Shown here: positions 49,836-59,131 of the stretch, in pieces
How positions within the stretch are numbered: the stretch's first letter is position 1
Layout: each line of letters starts with the position of its first letter
Source: CAWGYT01 sp963826795
GTDB taxonomy: Bacteria; Planctomycetota; Planctomycetia; Pirellulales; Pirellulaceae
Assembly: GCA_963826795.1 (NCBI GenBank)
Contig: CAWGYT010000023.1
Location: 12,929 to 76,928 of the forward strand
Length of the DNA: 64,000 nucleotides
Reading direction: 5' to 3'
Translations under genes and position numbers: made by a program
The notes under the pieces: generated by a model
The model's input: the letters and a program-made list of their open reading frames with translations, nothing else
Told to the model about the DNA's origin: nothing
Database searches by the model: none

Positions 49836-50465
49836 ATGGCATTTTCGACCGACTCCGAGGACACGGCGACGATGCTCGATCAGGTGGCGGCGGGAAACCC
49901 GACGGCAGTTGCGCACCTGCTCGCGCTGCACCGCCCATTCCTGAAGCGAGTTGTCGAGATGCGGATGGAATCTGCGCTGCGAAGTCGTGTCGACGCGTCG
50001 GACGTCGCGCAGGAGGCTCAAGTCATGATCAGCAAGGGAATCCAACGATTCGCCCAAGAACGCCCAACGTCATTTCGAATCTGGGTCCGCCGAAAAGCCC
50101 TCGACCAACTGAAAGACGAGCGACGACGACACATTGGAACGGTGAAGCGGAGCGTGCTCCTGGAACAAGACATTTCTGACGTGTCTTCGATGGAAATCGC
50201 TCGCAAGTTGCTTTCCAACTCGCCCAGCAATATCCTTGGCCAGATCGAGCTGCGTGAACGGATTCATGGCTTGATCGGGCAACTGAGTGACATCTATCGT
50301 GAGGTGCTCATGCTGCGTCACGCGGAAGAACTGACCAATGCGGAAGTCGCGGATCTCCTGGAAATCGATCCCAACACCGCTCGACAACGTTATGGACGAG
50401 CCCTGCAGAAGCTACACCAGCTATTTATCGAAAATGGCATCGGCGCCGATGGAGCAAGGGGGTAA
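49836..50465 (+). CDS. ECF RNA polymerase sigma factor, paired with kinase 3
   Basis: 209 residues with sigma-2 (LALHRPFLKRVVEMRMESAL, VDASDVAQEAQVMISKGIQR, FRIWVRRKALDQLKDERRRH) and sigma-4 (IYREVLMLRHAEELTNAEVA, DLLEIDPNTARQRYGRALQK). Closest in layout to the factor at 40137. A ribosome site GAGGGAGAA lies 9-17 bases before ATG 49836. The kinase gene starts 5 bp after its stop, so the two form a transcriptional and probably translational unit. Confidence 0.94.
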   Translation: MAFSTDSEDTATMLDQVAAGNPTAVAHLLALHRPFLKRVVEMRMESALRSRVDASDVAQEAQVMISKGIQRFAQERPTSFRIWVRRKALDQLKDERRRHIGTVKRSVLLEQDISDVSSMEIARKLLSNSPSNILGQIELRERIHGLIGQLSDIYREVLMLRHAEELTNAEVADLLEIDPNTARQRYGRALQKLHQLFIENGIGADGARG

Positions 50466-50470
50466 GCATC

Positions 50471-53400
50471 GTGCAGCACTCGGAGCGGGACGAGGATGGG
50501 GCCGATTTGGTAGCCCGCGTCGTGGAAGAATACTTCGAACGCGCCAGACGCGGGGAGCGTCCACGGCTCGAAGAGTTTGTCGAACGATATCCCGAGATCA
50601 GCGACCTGCTTAGAACCGTGATCCCGGGGTTGCAGGTCGCCGAGCAATCTCCGATTGCTTCTGCTGGTTCGGCTTCTGCGCTCGAATCTATCGGCGATTT
50701 CAACATCCGGCGCGAGATTGGGCGGGGCGGGATGGGAATCGTCTATGAAGCCGAGCAGGTGTCGCTAGGACGACGCGTTGCCTTGAAGGTGCTGCTGCAC
50801 CACGCGGCCGCTAGTAGCAAGCAACGCCGCCGATTCCAGCGTGAGGCACGCGCCGCGGCACGACTACATCATACCAATATCGTTCCCGTGTTCGGTGTTG
50901 GAAACGAAGGAGACAACGACTACTACGTGATGCAGTTGATCCCTGGGAGCAGCCTGGACGAAGTACTCGTCGAGCTTCGTCACTTGCGAAACGAGAGTGT
51001 CCGAGGCCAATGTGTGGAGGACGCTTCCATGGCGCGCACGAACAGCCAAGGTACGAGCCTGATCGCGCAATCACTTTGGCACGGCAAATTTGGCGAGATG
51101 CCATCGTCTTCAAAAGATGAGTTCGTTGCGGCAAAGGATCCCGAACAAAATGGAGAGGCAGTCGAGGCGGCACGCGTGGCCATGTGCCAACCCGCTTTGA
51201 AACACAGCGGTAAAAAGATCTCCCCAGGAGCCCCCGCGTCCTCGACCGCCCATCCGTCTACCTCTCCTCTGCCGTTGTCCGATTCTCATCTTTCCGTGAA
51301 TGGGATCGACTCGAGGTCCCAAGGTTCGCGACATACGCAGTATTGCGAAAGCGTCGCGCGAATCGGATTGCAGGTAGCGAGCGCTTTACATTACGCACAT
51401 GACCACTCGGTCCTGCACCGAGATATCAAACCGTCCAACTTGATCTTAGATGGATCAGGTACCGTTTGGGTAGGCGATTTCGGCTTGGCGAAAGTGATGG
51501 ACCAGCAGGAGCTAACGAACACCGGAGATGTCCTGGGAACGCTTCGGTACATGCCGCCGGAAGCATTTCAAGGTCAGACGGATCTACGTAGTGACATTTA
51601 TTCGTTGGGCATCACACTCTACGAAATGTTGGTGTTACGGCCAGCCTTTGACGAGGCGGACCGACACCTGTTGATTTCTCAGATCGCAGAGGGTTCGTTG
51701 GACCGATTAGAGCGAGTTGATCCAGCGATTCCCCGCGACCTGGTCACCATCGTACACAAAGCCATCGAGCGCGATCCGGCGGATCGCTACCAAAGTGCGC
51801 AAGAGATGGAGGCAGATCTTGCGAGCTTCTTGGCGGATGAACCGATCAAGGCGCGGCGCACCTCATGGATCGAGCGAAGTGCCCGTTGGTCCCGACGCAA
51901 CCGAGCTATGACGGCGGCCGTGATGTCGATCGCCGCGCTGCTAATACTTGGGACCATCGCGTCCACGATTTCGGCGGTGTATTTTGCGAGGCTGAAAAAC
52001 GAGGCGGAGTATAACCGGTACGTGTCGGATATTTTTGCGATCAATTATCGGACAGACAGAAACAGTCGGTCAGCGATCCTGGCCCGTAACGCGCTGGCAG
52101 ACGCTCCCACGAGATTTCGAAATTGGGAATGGGCGTATTTGGCGAATAAAGTCCTGCAACCTCGTACGCGCAACACGAAACAAATCCTGCACGAAAAGCC
52201 GTCGTCCAGTTCCGCCGAGTTTTGGGCGCGTGGTGTGCCGCAGGTGCATGCTGAAATCGTACCCCGGTATGGGATTGGCACGGGAATCATGACAGGAGGG
52301 TACAACACCGCAGGCACGGCGTTGGTGCTTACGTTAGGAGATGGATCTGCCGAATTGTACTCTCTTGCCAACGATGGCTCGGACGCCAGGTTCCGACTCG
52401 CGCGCGACTCGACGTTTTTTCATATGACTTCAAGCCCCGATGACACAAAGCTTGTCAGCAATGTAGTCTCGGGCCCAGTAGTCATCTACGACCGGACAAC
52501 ATCGAAACCGATCAAAATCTCTCCTGAGACGTGTGTGGTCAACCAAGTGACGTGGGTATGGAGCCCTAATCAAGCTCACGTGATCTCGTTGCACCCCGAC
52601 GGCAAGATACGTATTTGGGATGCATCGACACTCGATCCAGACAGTGTCGTCGACTTGCGTGACCCTCATCCCAAATCAATGTGGCTAGAAACAAGCGATA
52701 TTCGCTTCACAGAATCGGGAGACGAGCTCTGGTCGGCAGCGATCGATGGAACGATCCGCAAATGGTCGTTTCCTCAAGGAGAACTATTGGACAAGATTAA
52801 GGCGCCTGTAACCAGGGGCATGAGTCATCACGGCATGTCTCCCAACGGGAAACTCGCCGTCGCCACGTTCGACGATGGCTCAAGTTTCCTGTGGGAAATC
52901 AAGTGGGATGCCGAGACGCACGATTGTTGGCACCTTCGAGAAGCAGATCGGCCCGCGGCCAACATGAGGGGGACGCCGGCTGCGTTTAGCCGAGACGGAA
53001 CCTGTGTCGCGGTGATGAACGGTTTGTTGACCGCCACGATCTATGACGTCGAGCAGACGGTGAAACGCGGGACGGGGGCTCGGCTTTGTGAAATCGAAGG
53101 TCATTCGGCGGAGGTAGTATCGGTACAGTTTAGCCCAAATGGCGAGGGGCTCTTGACGGTGTCCCATGAAGGAACCGCCAAGATTTGGACCTGCCAGCCA
53201 GCGCCGACTCAAGCTAATCCAACGTTCGCAAAAGCTCACCAAGATGTCGTCTTTCAACTCGCTTTCGATCGGCACAAAAATCGACTGCTGAGCGGGTCTT
53301 TTGACGGGACTGCTCGAGTGTGGGATTTAGAATCACGTCAATTGATCACGACTTTTGAGGAACATGACGCACCGGTCGTCGCCGTTGATTTCAATGTCCA

Positions 53401-54407
53401 TGGGACAAGGGCGGCCAGTCTGGATGCGGACGGCGTGTTGCATGTGTGGAACCCGGTAACGGGGAGCCCGATACTTCTGTGTTGACCCACAGTCCAAACT
53501 TTTTGCCGAACACATCCGCGCCGCGAGTGGGAGGATCGTTGGGGACATTTTATTCTTCCCGGGTGTCCTCTCGACGGGACTTTTCACACCCAACGGGGAG
53601 TACGTCGTAGCCTTTGAAAAAGATGCGATGAAAGTATTTCGCGCCGACGATGGAACGTTCGAAGTATCTCTTGTTGATTCCACCGACCATGGGTGGCCTG
53701 TCTTCAACCACGACTCGACCCTCGTGGCGATACTCGAAATGAATGCCAGGCAGTCTCGCGTGTGGGATCTGCGTACGGGGCAGTTGGTGACGACGGATGC
53801 TCATGCGGGTCGCCATTCGAAGGCTTTGAGTATGGTGGATTTCAGTCCCGTCGATGACAAACTTGTCTCCGGCGGTATGGGCGGTGACGTTATTGTTCGA
53901 AATGCACGCACCGGCGATTTGATACACGAACCGTTGAGACCCGACTTTGGCATCGTCGATAGTTGCCGATTTTCCGGCGACGGACGATTAGTCTTGGTTG
54001 GGTACGACAACGGCCGGTGCCAAGTGACCGACGCTGATTCCGGGGATGTCGTCACAACTCTCGCGGGGCACCTGGGAGCAATTCGAGACGTACGCATCAG
54101 CCCCGACGGGACACGTCTTCTCAGTTGGTCCGTCGATGACCACGCCATTGTTTGGGACCTCGCGCGACCGTCCGCCAATCAGCTAATTGTACTAGGCGGT
54201 AAGTCTCGACTGATACAAGCTCAGTGGAGTCCTGACGGTCGAGACATCATCACTGCCTGGTCGGACGGCAGTATCGGCGTTTGGTCAGGTGCGACCAAGC
54301 AGGATCTCACGAGTCTGAGTCTAGATGCCGATGCAGGTGATTTTGAGGAAAGTGTCAACGTGTGGCGTGACAGCTTGGCGACGCCCAAGGAGCGGCAACG
54401 CGATTAG
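50471..54407 (+). CDS. Transmembrane Ser/Thr kinase with WD40 propeller (kinase 3; one frame shift)
   Basis: About 1,311 residues after one repair. GTG start at 50471, five bases after the sigma stop. Kinase: IGRGGMGIVYEAEQ (~82), VALKVLL, HRDIKPSNLIL (~316), DFGLAKVM (~336). Between the hinge and the HRD loop is a ~130-residue Ser/Thr/Pro-rich insert (ASSTAHPSTSPLPLSDSHLS), unusually long for a kinase and also present, shorter, in kinase 2. A membrane helix (MSIAALLILGTIASTISAVY, ~480-500) and a RNWEWAYL motif precede the WD40 repeats (VVSVQFSPNGEGLLTVSHEG, VVFQLAFDRHKNRLLSGSFD). At ~53480 the frame shifts (GSPILL continues as DPQSKLFAEHIRAASG) and the propeller runs on to 54407. Probable sensor for the coupled sigma factor. 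Confidence 0.88.
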
Positions 54408-54635
54408 AACCTGCCGTGATATGTGGTTGCTATCGCGGTGGGCCGCCGATACTTGCGTTCCGATCACGTGCAGCAATTCTCGGGTCGTTGTCATGGTATC
54501 TTCTGTGCAACGCGCCGCCGCACACAGAGGTCCGCCGACCAGCGATCGAGCCTGAACAGTGAGCGGGGCCCATTGCGACATCCATAGTAAAATCGGTGTC
54601 GACACCGCTGTCGTGCATAGTAACAAACCGTCATT
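54408..54635. other. Intergenic, no gene recognised
   Basis: Follows kinase 3. Frames on both strands lack family resemblance. No terminator-like hairpin with a T run was seen. Confidence 0.35.
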
Positions 54636-55391
54636 GTGCAGACCGATCGCGGCGAGAACGCGTTTCCTACGCCGCTTGGGTCATTTGCGCCAAACGCACG
54701 AACGCACTTTCCGCCAGCGCAATTTCGTGCTAGGGCTTCCCCTCTGCCCAAGCGATCGGCTTCGTCGTCAACTTTCCTTGTCATTTCGCTCAGAGATCTT
54801 ATCGATTTTTCGATTGGTCATCACAGCCTCAAAACTGCGGGCGGTGGCGCCACCTCCATCACTTGGTCGCCGACCAAATTCGCGTCGGCTGGACAAACCG
54901 ATGCAATTTCATCGTTGCGCGATACTGAAAACGCGGATCTTGACCGCGAACGAATCGAACTTGCGTCAGACAGTGAGTTTGAACTCTCCGAGCTCACCGG
55001 TATTTACGTAAAACGGGGATTAGATGCATCGCTTGCTAGGCAGGTTGCTGAACAATTGATGGCTCATGATGCTCTGGGTGCCCACGCACGCGATGAATTG
55101 GGGATCTCCGAAACGATGAGCGCGCGGCCCGTTCAGGCGGCTTTGGCTTCGGCCGCTACGTTTGCAGTAGGCGCCGCGCTACCGCTCGCGGCTGCGTTTC
55201 TGTCGCCAGAGAGACTGATCGCAGTGATCGTCTCGATCACATCTCTGGGTTTTCTTGCATTGCTGGGCGGTCTTTCCGCCAGTGCTGGCGGTGCTCCCAT
55301 AGCAAAAGCGGTTGCTCGCGTCACCTTTTGGGGCACGCTTGCGATGGCAGCGACTGCTGGTATCGGCGCATTATTCGGGGTCGCCGCGTAA
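54636..55391 (+). pseudogene. VIT/CCC1-family iron-manganese transporter, C-terminal part only
   Basis: From ~54935: TENADLDRERIELASDSEFE, LSELTGIYVKRGLDASLARQ, VAEQLMAHDALGAHARDELG, then three membrane helices (LASAATFAVGAALPLAAAFL, LIAVIVSITSLGFLALLGGL, VTFWGTLAMAATAGIGALFG). This is the soluble loop and C-terminal half of VIT1-like vacuolar-iron-transporter family proteins. The first two helices and the GA(N)DG(I/L)VST start are missing. The frame upstream of ~54930 is unrelated, so the 5' half is lost. Probably non-functional. Confidence 0.7.
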
Positions 55392-55417
55392 CCAAACCTT
55401 CCTTGAAGATCGGCGGC

Positions 55418-56003
55418 TCACCTTGAGGATAACTGTGCGACTTCAGCTTGGCGGAGTTCCCATTTGGCGTGCGTCAGTTTGCGCTGAAGCGCAACAATTG
55501 TCTCGCTGTCGCCCGCCAGCGCCGCCTTCTGCAGATCTCCTTCGATTTCCATGATCTCCAGACGTTTGTAGTAGTCTGCAAATTCCTTGAGATGGGCGAG
55601 CACGATTTTGCCGGTCAGTAAAGGATGGTTCTTTGTCACATCCGTGGTTTTAAACTTCCCCCCGTGCTCAAGTTCGACCTTCAGGCCGCTGAGGAATTCC
55701 GAAAAATCCACTTTCATGCCCGCTGTCTCAAGCTGCGAGAGGATCGCTCTTGCCTCCGACTCCGACACATCTCCGTCGTTCAGTTGTGTCCAGTCTCGGA
55801 TGCCCAGTTCACCACACACCCGTTGCACCTCTTGCGCCGTGATATATTCGGGAATCTGGATCTGTCGACTCTGTTTGCGGTCCGGCTCGGCACTCAGTAC
55901 GAAACGGTCGCCGGGCTGCTCGATTTCTAACCAACTCTGCAATGTCACGACTGCGAGCAAGCCCAGCGTAATTCCTCCCCATCGTTTACTCATTGGTGTC
56001 ATT
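55418..56003 (-). CDS. DUF5661-like protein with N-terminal membrane anchor
   Basis: 194 residues. ATG at 56003 with GAGGAG nine bases upstream; later in-frame ATG at 55994. A hydrophobic segment (GGITLGLLAVVTLQSWLEIE) suggests a signal peptide or anchor. The body has YITAQEVQRVCGELGIRDWT, the central FSEFLSGLKVELEHG and DVTKNHPLLTGKIVLAHLKE, matching the DUF5661 pattern as I remember it, and a helical C-terminus ending in a coiled coil. Function unknown; the export signal places it at or outside the membrane. Convergent with the VIT fragment. Confidence 0.65.
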
Positions 56004-56149
56004 TGTTCTTGCTCCTCGTCGCAAGGTCGTGGAATTGGGTGGGACACTTGCATGCGAGGCGTTGCATCCCGGTCGGGGTTCGATGGCTCCATCTTAGCCC
56101 ACAATTGCATTGCCTTTCCATCCAGTGCAAAAGCGGATCGGAACACAAC

Positions 56150-56310
56150 CGGGAAACGACACGCGCCATCACAGTCGGTCGCAAGTACCGATAGAACGCC
56201 GATCGAGAGAGCCTCTATGTCTTGCAGATGTCATCGATCTCAAGGATTGTGTCCGCGTGTAGCTTCTTGGCGAGCACGACCTTGGTCTCAGCGGCAGTGA
56301 CTTTGAGAGG
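56150..56310 (-). pseudogene. Serine recombinase C-terminal HTH relic
   Basis: On the minus strand VTAAETKVVLAKKLHADTIL, then EIDDICKT, a TAG, then RLSRSAFYRYLRPT. This fits the HTH_7 end of resolvase/invertase-type recombinases (DDIC.TL.ISR.TFYRYL) with a stop codon at one conserved position. The catalytic N-terminal domain is absent. It lies ~280 bp from a tRNA gene, a frequent site for integrated elements. Confidence 0.55.
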
Positions 56311-56517
56311 TGTCACTCGCGGGGACGCGTTTTGACCGGATCGTTAATTCCAGGGCACCTGCTAACCAGAGATTCAGAGAGTTTTGGGCCGATATCTCGG
56401 GGTCCGCTCTTGACCTTGAAGGTCCAGCTTGGACCCCGCGTGGTCTCTCTCGAACTAGAGACTTTTTTGCCAGCGGCGAACTTGTCGCAAGTCCTTGCGG
56501 GAAAGGTAGTAAACGCA

Positions 56518-56547
56518 AAAACGCCGAGAGCGGAAACTCTCGGCGTT
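56518..56547 (-). terminator. Terminator of the tRNA-Asn gene
   Basis: AAACGCCGAGAG pairs perfectly with CTCTCGGCGTTT. On the minus strand the second arm is followed by TTTTTGCG, giving a strong rho-independent terminator 46 bp beyond the tRNA end. Confidence 0.85.
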
Positions 56548-56592
56548 TGGTGTAAACTCCGCGAACCGTCAGGTTCGTAGGATTTGAGTTAG

Positions 56593-56665
56593 CTCCCCCG
56601 GTAGGACTCGAACCTACGACCCAGCGGTTAACAGCCGCTTGCTCTACCAACTGAGCTACAGGGGA
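56593..56665 (-). tRNA. tRNA-Asn (anticodon GTT)
   Basis: On the minus strand a 73-nt cloverleaf: acceptor TCCCCTG pairs with CGGGGGA; D arm GCTC-AGTTGGTA-GAGC; anticodon arm AGCGG-CTGTTAA-CCGCT with anticodon GTT; T arm GTAGG-TTCGAGT-CCTAC. Discriminator base G. CCA is not encoded. Confidence 0.97.
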
Positions 56666-56669
56666 ATTG

Positions 56670-56950
56670 TGAATGGCTCGACAAAACGTCGACGCGGGCG
56701 ACGGTCGGTTTTCGCAGGTCTGCCCGCCTGACCCGCGAGTCTAACATCGGAATTCGTCTGGGTCGCGAAGCACCGCATCGCCGATTCTTCCCTCAGGATC
56801 TTCGGCCTCTTCCTCGGCAGCTCCGAGCGTTTTGTGCTGCTCTCTTCAGTGGCGTCGCTGCCGACCCAAGGCCTGCGTCCGCTGCGTCGCCCCCCTTGAG
56901 ATCGGCTTTTGCGACAGGGATCTCGAATCGTAGTCGAAGCTTTCGGTCGT
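56670..56950. other. Intergenic upstream of tRNA-Asn, no gene recognised
   Basis: About 280 bp. It should contain the tRNA promoter (minus strand). No credible coding frame. Confidence 0.35.
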
Positions 56951-56951
56951 T

Positions 56952-57384
56952 TCAAGCCTCCGGGAGCACCTTTTCCATCACGACTCGGTTGCCGCTCTCG
57001 TTATACTCGATCATCGTCATGTAGTTCTTCATCAGCTTCAGTCCGCGGCCACTGGGCTTGTCTAAGTTCTCGTCCAGAGTGCAGTCCGGAACGGCCGAGG
57101 GGTTGAAGCCCGGACCCTCGTCCTCAACCAGAATCCAACACCGTGTGGACGAGATTTTGCAGGCGACTTGGACCTTTTTGTCCAGATCCTCGCCGTTACC
57201 GTGCTTGATCGCGTTGACTACCGCCTCCTCCAGCGCACAGATGGACCCCGAAGACGTCCCGCTGGGCCCAGCGATGACGCTGCAGCTGCTCGATGATTTC
57301 CAGGATCAGGCGATGACCCTGGAGCGAACAACTGGGGATCTCGCGTTCAAGTGTCCAGCTCCAAACCGTTCTTGTTTCGGTCAT
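56952..57384 (-). CDS. RsbW-like anti-sigma factor kinase (HATPase; one frame shift)
   Basis: About 144 residues after repair. It begins MTETRTVWSWTLEREIPSCS. After a frame change near 57233 it reads ALEEAVVNAIKHGNGEDLDK (N box of HATPase_c_2), WILVEDEGPGFNPSAVPDC (G1 box DEGPGF) and SGRGLKLMKNYMTMIEYNES (G2 box GRGLKLM). This is a GHKL-type small serine kinase that in partner-switch systems binds a sigma factor or another regulator and phosphorylates a STAS antagonist. A STAS gene lies ~400 bp upstream on the same strand, so the two likely act together. Confidence 0.85.
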
Positions 57385-57389
57385 TTGGT

Positions 57390-57785
57390 CCGCCCATCAA
57401 GGCCTTGCCGAAGATGCCACACCCAATCGCTCGGCCAACATGTCGCACGGGTCCAGGGCCGACCCGCTGCTGCCCCTGTGGTGATTCCGCCCGAGTTGTC
57501 CATCATGCCCTCAAATGGCCCTCGCCGCTTTTGAATTTGATTCATCGCGAAAAACGACTTCAGCTCGAGCGACACTCTTTCGGGGGGGTTGCGGCTCTTG
57601 GGGCGGCTGCCGCGGGCCGTTTTTGCGAGCGGAATTGGTCGCCGGGGAACCATACGTTCGGATCGCACTCGCGACCCGGCCTGACCTCCGCATCCACTCC
57701 CTTGTTCGTCGACTCCTCCTGCCGGGGACACCGCCGGTTGGCCCGAACGGTGACGTGCCGCGCCCGCGGGTTATTCCCCTGAGTT
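57390..57785. other. Gap between STAS and RsbW-like genes, no gene recognised
   Basis: About 400 bp where frames have no family resemblance. GC-rich with frequent GGC/GCC words. Possibly contains sequence errors that hide a short gene, as the flanking genes are frame-shifted. Confidence 0.35.
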
Positions 57786-57787
57786 TA

Positions 57788-58153
57788 TTATCCGACCGAC
57801 GCGAAATCCGCCAAGGCTTCTTCTTGCTCGTCCTTGATGTCAAATTTCTCGTTCAGGCGGGTGATTTTGAAAACGTCGTAAATTTCCGGGCGGATATTGC
57901 TCAGTTTCAGCACCCCGCCCGCCCGCTCGATCTTCTTGTGTAACGAGATCAATTTGCCCAGGGCCGCACTCGAGAGAAACTCGACGCTTGTAAAGTTGAG
58001 CAGCAGGTGCTTGCGATTCTTCTCCTCTACGAGCGCAAACAGCTCATCACCCAGGTCCTGGATGATTAGCTCATCCAAAATCTTTCGGTCGGTGAACCGA
58101 ACGACCGTCACTTTGTCGATTTCGGTGACCTGGATACGCTGATGTTCAGCCAT
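57788..58153 (-). CDS. STAS-domain anti-sigma factor antagonist
   Basis: 121 residues forming one STAS domain: QVTEIDKVTVVRFTDRKILD, LLLNFTSVEFLSSAALGKLI and LHKKIERAGGVLKLSNIRPE. The serine(s) in FLSSAALG are at the position phosphorylated by RsbW-type kinases. It has an acidic C-terminus (DIKDEQEEALADFASVG). It forms a partner-switch pair with the HATPase gene downstream on the same strand; the controlled sigma factor is not obvious here, although three ECF factors are in the window. Confidence 0.93.
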   Translation of the reverse strand: MAEHQRIQVTEIDKVTVVRFTDRKILDELIIQDLGDELFALVEEKNRKHLLLNFTSVEFLSSAALGKLISLHKKIERAGGVLKLSNIRPEIYDVFKITRLNEKFDIKDEQEEALADFASVG

Positions 58154-58432
58154 CTAATCGGCTCCTGACTTAACGGACTCGAGGGATGCGCAACGTGGCT
58201 TAGTGGCTGCGACCGGTACGGCGAGCCCCTCCCCGCTCTTTGACGACGGATCATTCTAATGCCTGTACGTCCAGCGCGAAAGCCTTGGATGGTGGAGTCG
58301 GCGGGAAGCGGCGGGGCCGGGGACCTCGCGCGATCGTCCATCCCCAGGCATCCGGCTCACGCAACGTGAACCTCGGCAGGGTCCGACCCGCGGAGCGAAT
58401 GACGCCGCCGGACTACTGGAAGCGACGGCAGG

Positions 58433-58717
58433 TTACGACGGCACCGGCACGACTGAGATCAGTGAGAATCCGAGCCACCGGGGCGGGGTCACGGTCCGCT
58501 TTCGGGCGCCGGACGTGACGGGCGAACCGAGCCACGAGTCGTCGTAGGATTCGTATCCGACATAGCTGGTCGTGGAGACTCCCGATTTCTTGGGAAGCAA
58601 TCGCTGTTCGATGAATTGGCTGGCTTTGCCGTTGAACGTCACCGATTCGACGATTCGGAGCTGAATCCCGAGAAACAGCAAAACAATGCCCAAAATAAAG
58701 AGTCGATGGGTATCCAT
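58433..58717 (-). CDS. Small membrane-anchored hypothetical protein
   Basis: 94 residues. ATG 58717 with GAGGGAGC 8-15 bases upstream. One N-terminal helix (LFILGIVLLFLGIQLRIVES), then a soluble, Ser/Tyr-rich part (SGVSTTSYVGYESYDDSWLG) and a basic region RKRTVTPPRW. A second hydrophobic patch at the end (LGFSLISVVPVPS). No family recognised. Confidence 0.6.
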   Translation of the reverse strand: MDTHRLFILGIVLLFLGIQLRIVESVTFNGKASQFIEQRLLPKKSGVSTTSYVGYESYDDSWLGSPVTSGARKRTVTPPRWLGFSLISVVPVPS

Positions 58718-58892
58718 CTCGATTGCTCCCTCTTGCACGAGTTGATGCCACTTTCCAGGATCGACGTGACAGCCCGGGCGACTCAATCGGTCGGCACGGA
58801 TTGCGGGTTGTGTCAGATCGCGGAACTCGGAGGCGCGGCCTGCGGTGTGTGGGGAGATTGCGTCGCGGTGCCGGTGGCGGCGTTACCGGCGG

Positions 58893-59003
58893 CATGGTGC
58901 CGGCTGCATGGTACCGGCTGCATGGTGCCGGCTGCATGGTACCGGCTGCATGGTGCCGGCTGCATGGTACCGGCTGCATGGTACCGGCTGCATGGTACCG
59001 GCG
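58893..59003. repeat. Minisatellite: eight 14-bp units CATGGTRCCGGCTG
   Basis: Eight copies of a 14-bp unit, alternating A or G at one position (CATGGTACCGGCTG / CATGGTGCCGGCTG). The period is exact. The GGTACC core and CAGCCGG/CCGGCTG arms make each unit self-complementary, so the array can fold on either strand. It lies ~130 bp before the acyltransferase/ligase gene and ends with GCGATGCGG. Confidence 0.95.
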
Positions 59004-59131
59004 ATGCGGTGCCGACCCGGGAAAAATTTCGTGTCGAAGGATGGCCTTCTTTGCGAGGTCGAAGTTGACTTCTCGGTCGGAAGCAGGCCAAACTGGAGCC
59101 CCATTGGGCGGAGTCTTGGAAGGGAGTATGC

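Noticed and set aside
54408..54640. Short minus-strand frames after kinase 3
   Set aside because: No family resemblance and they overlap the 3' end of the kinase in antisense.
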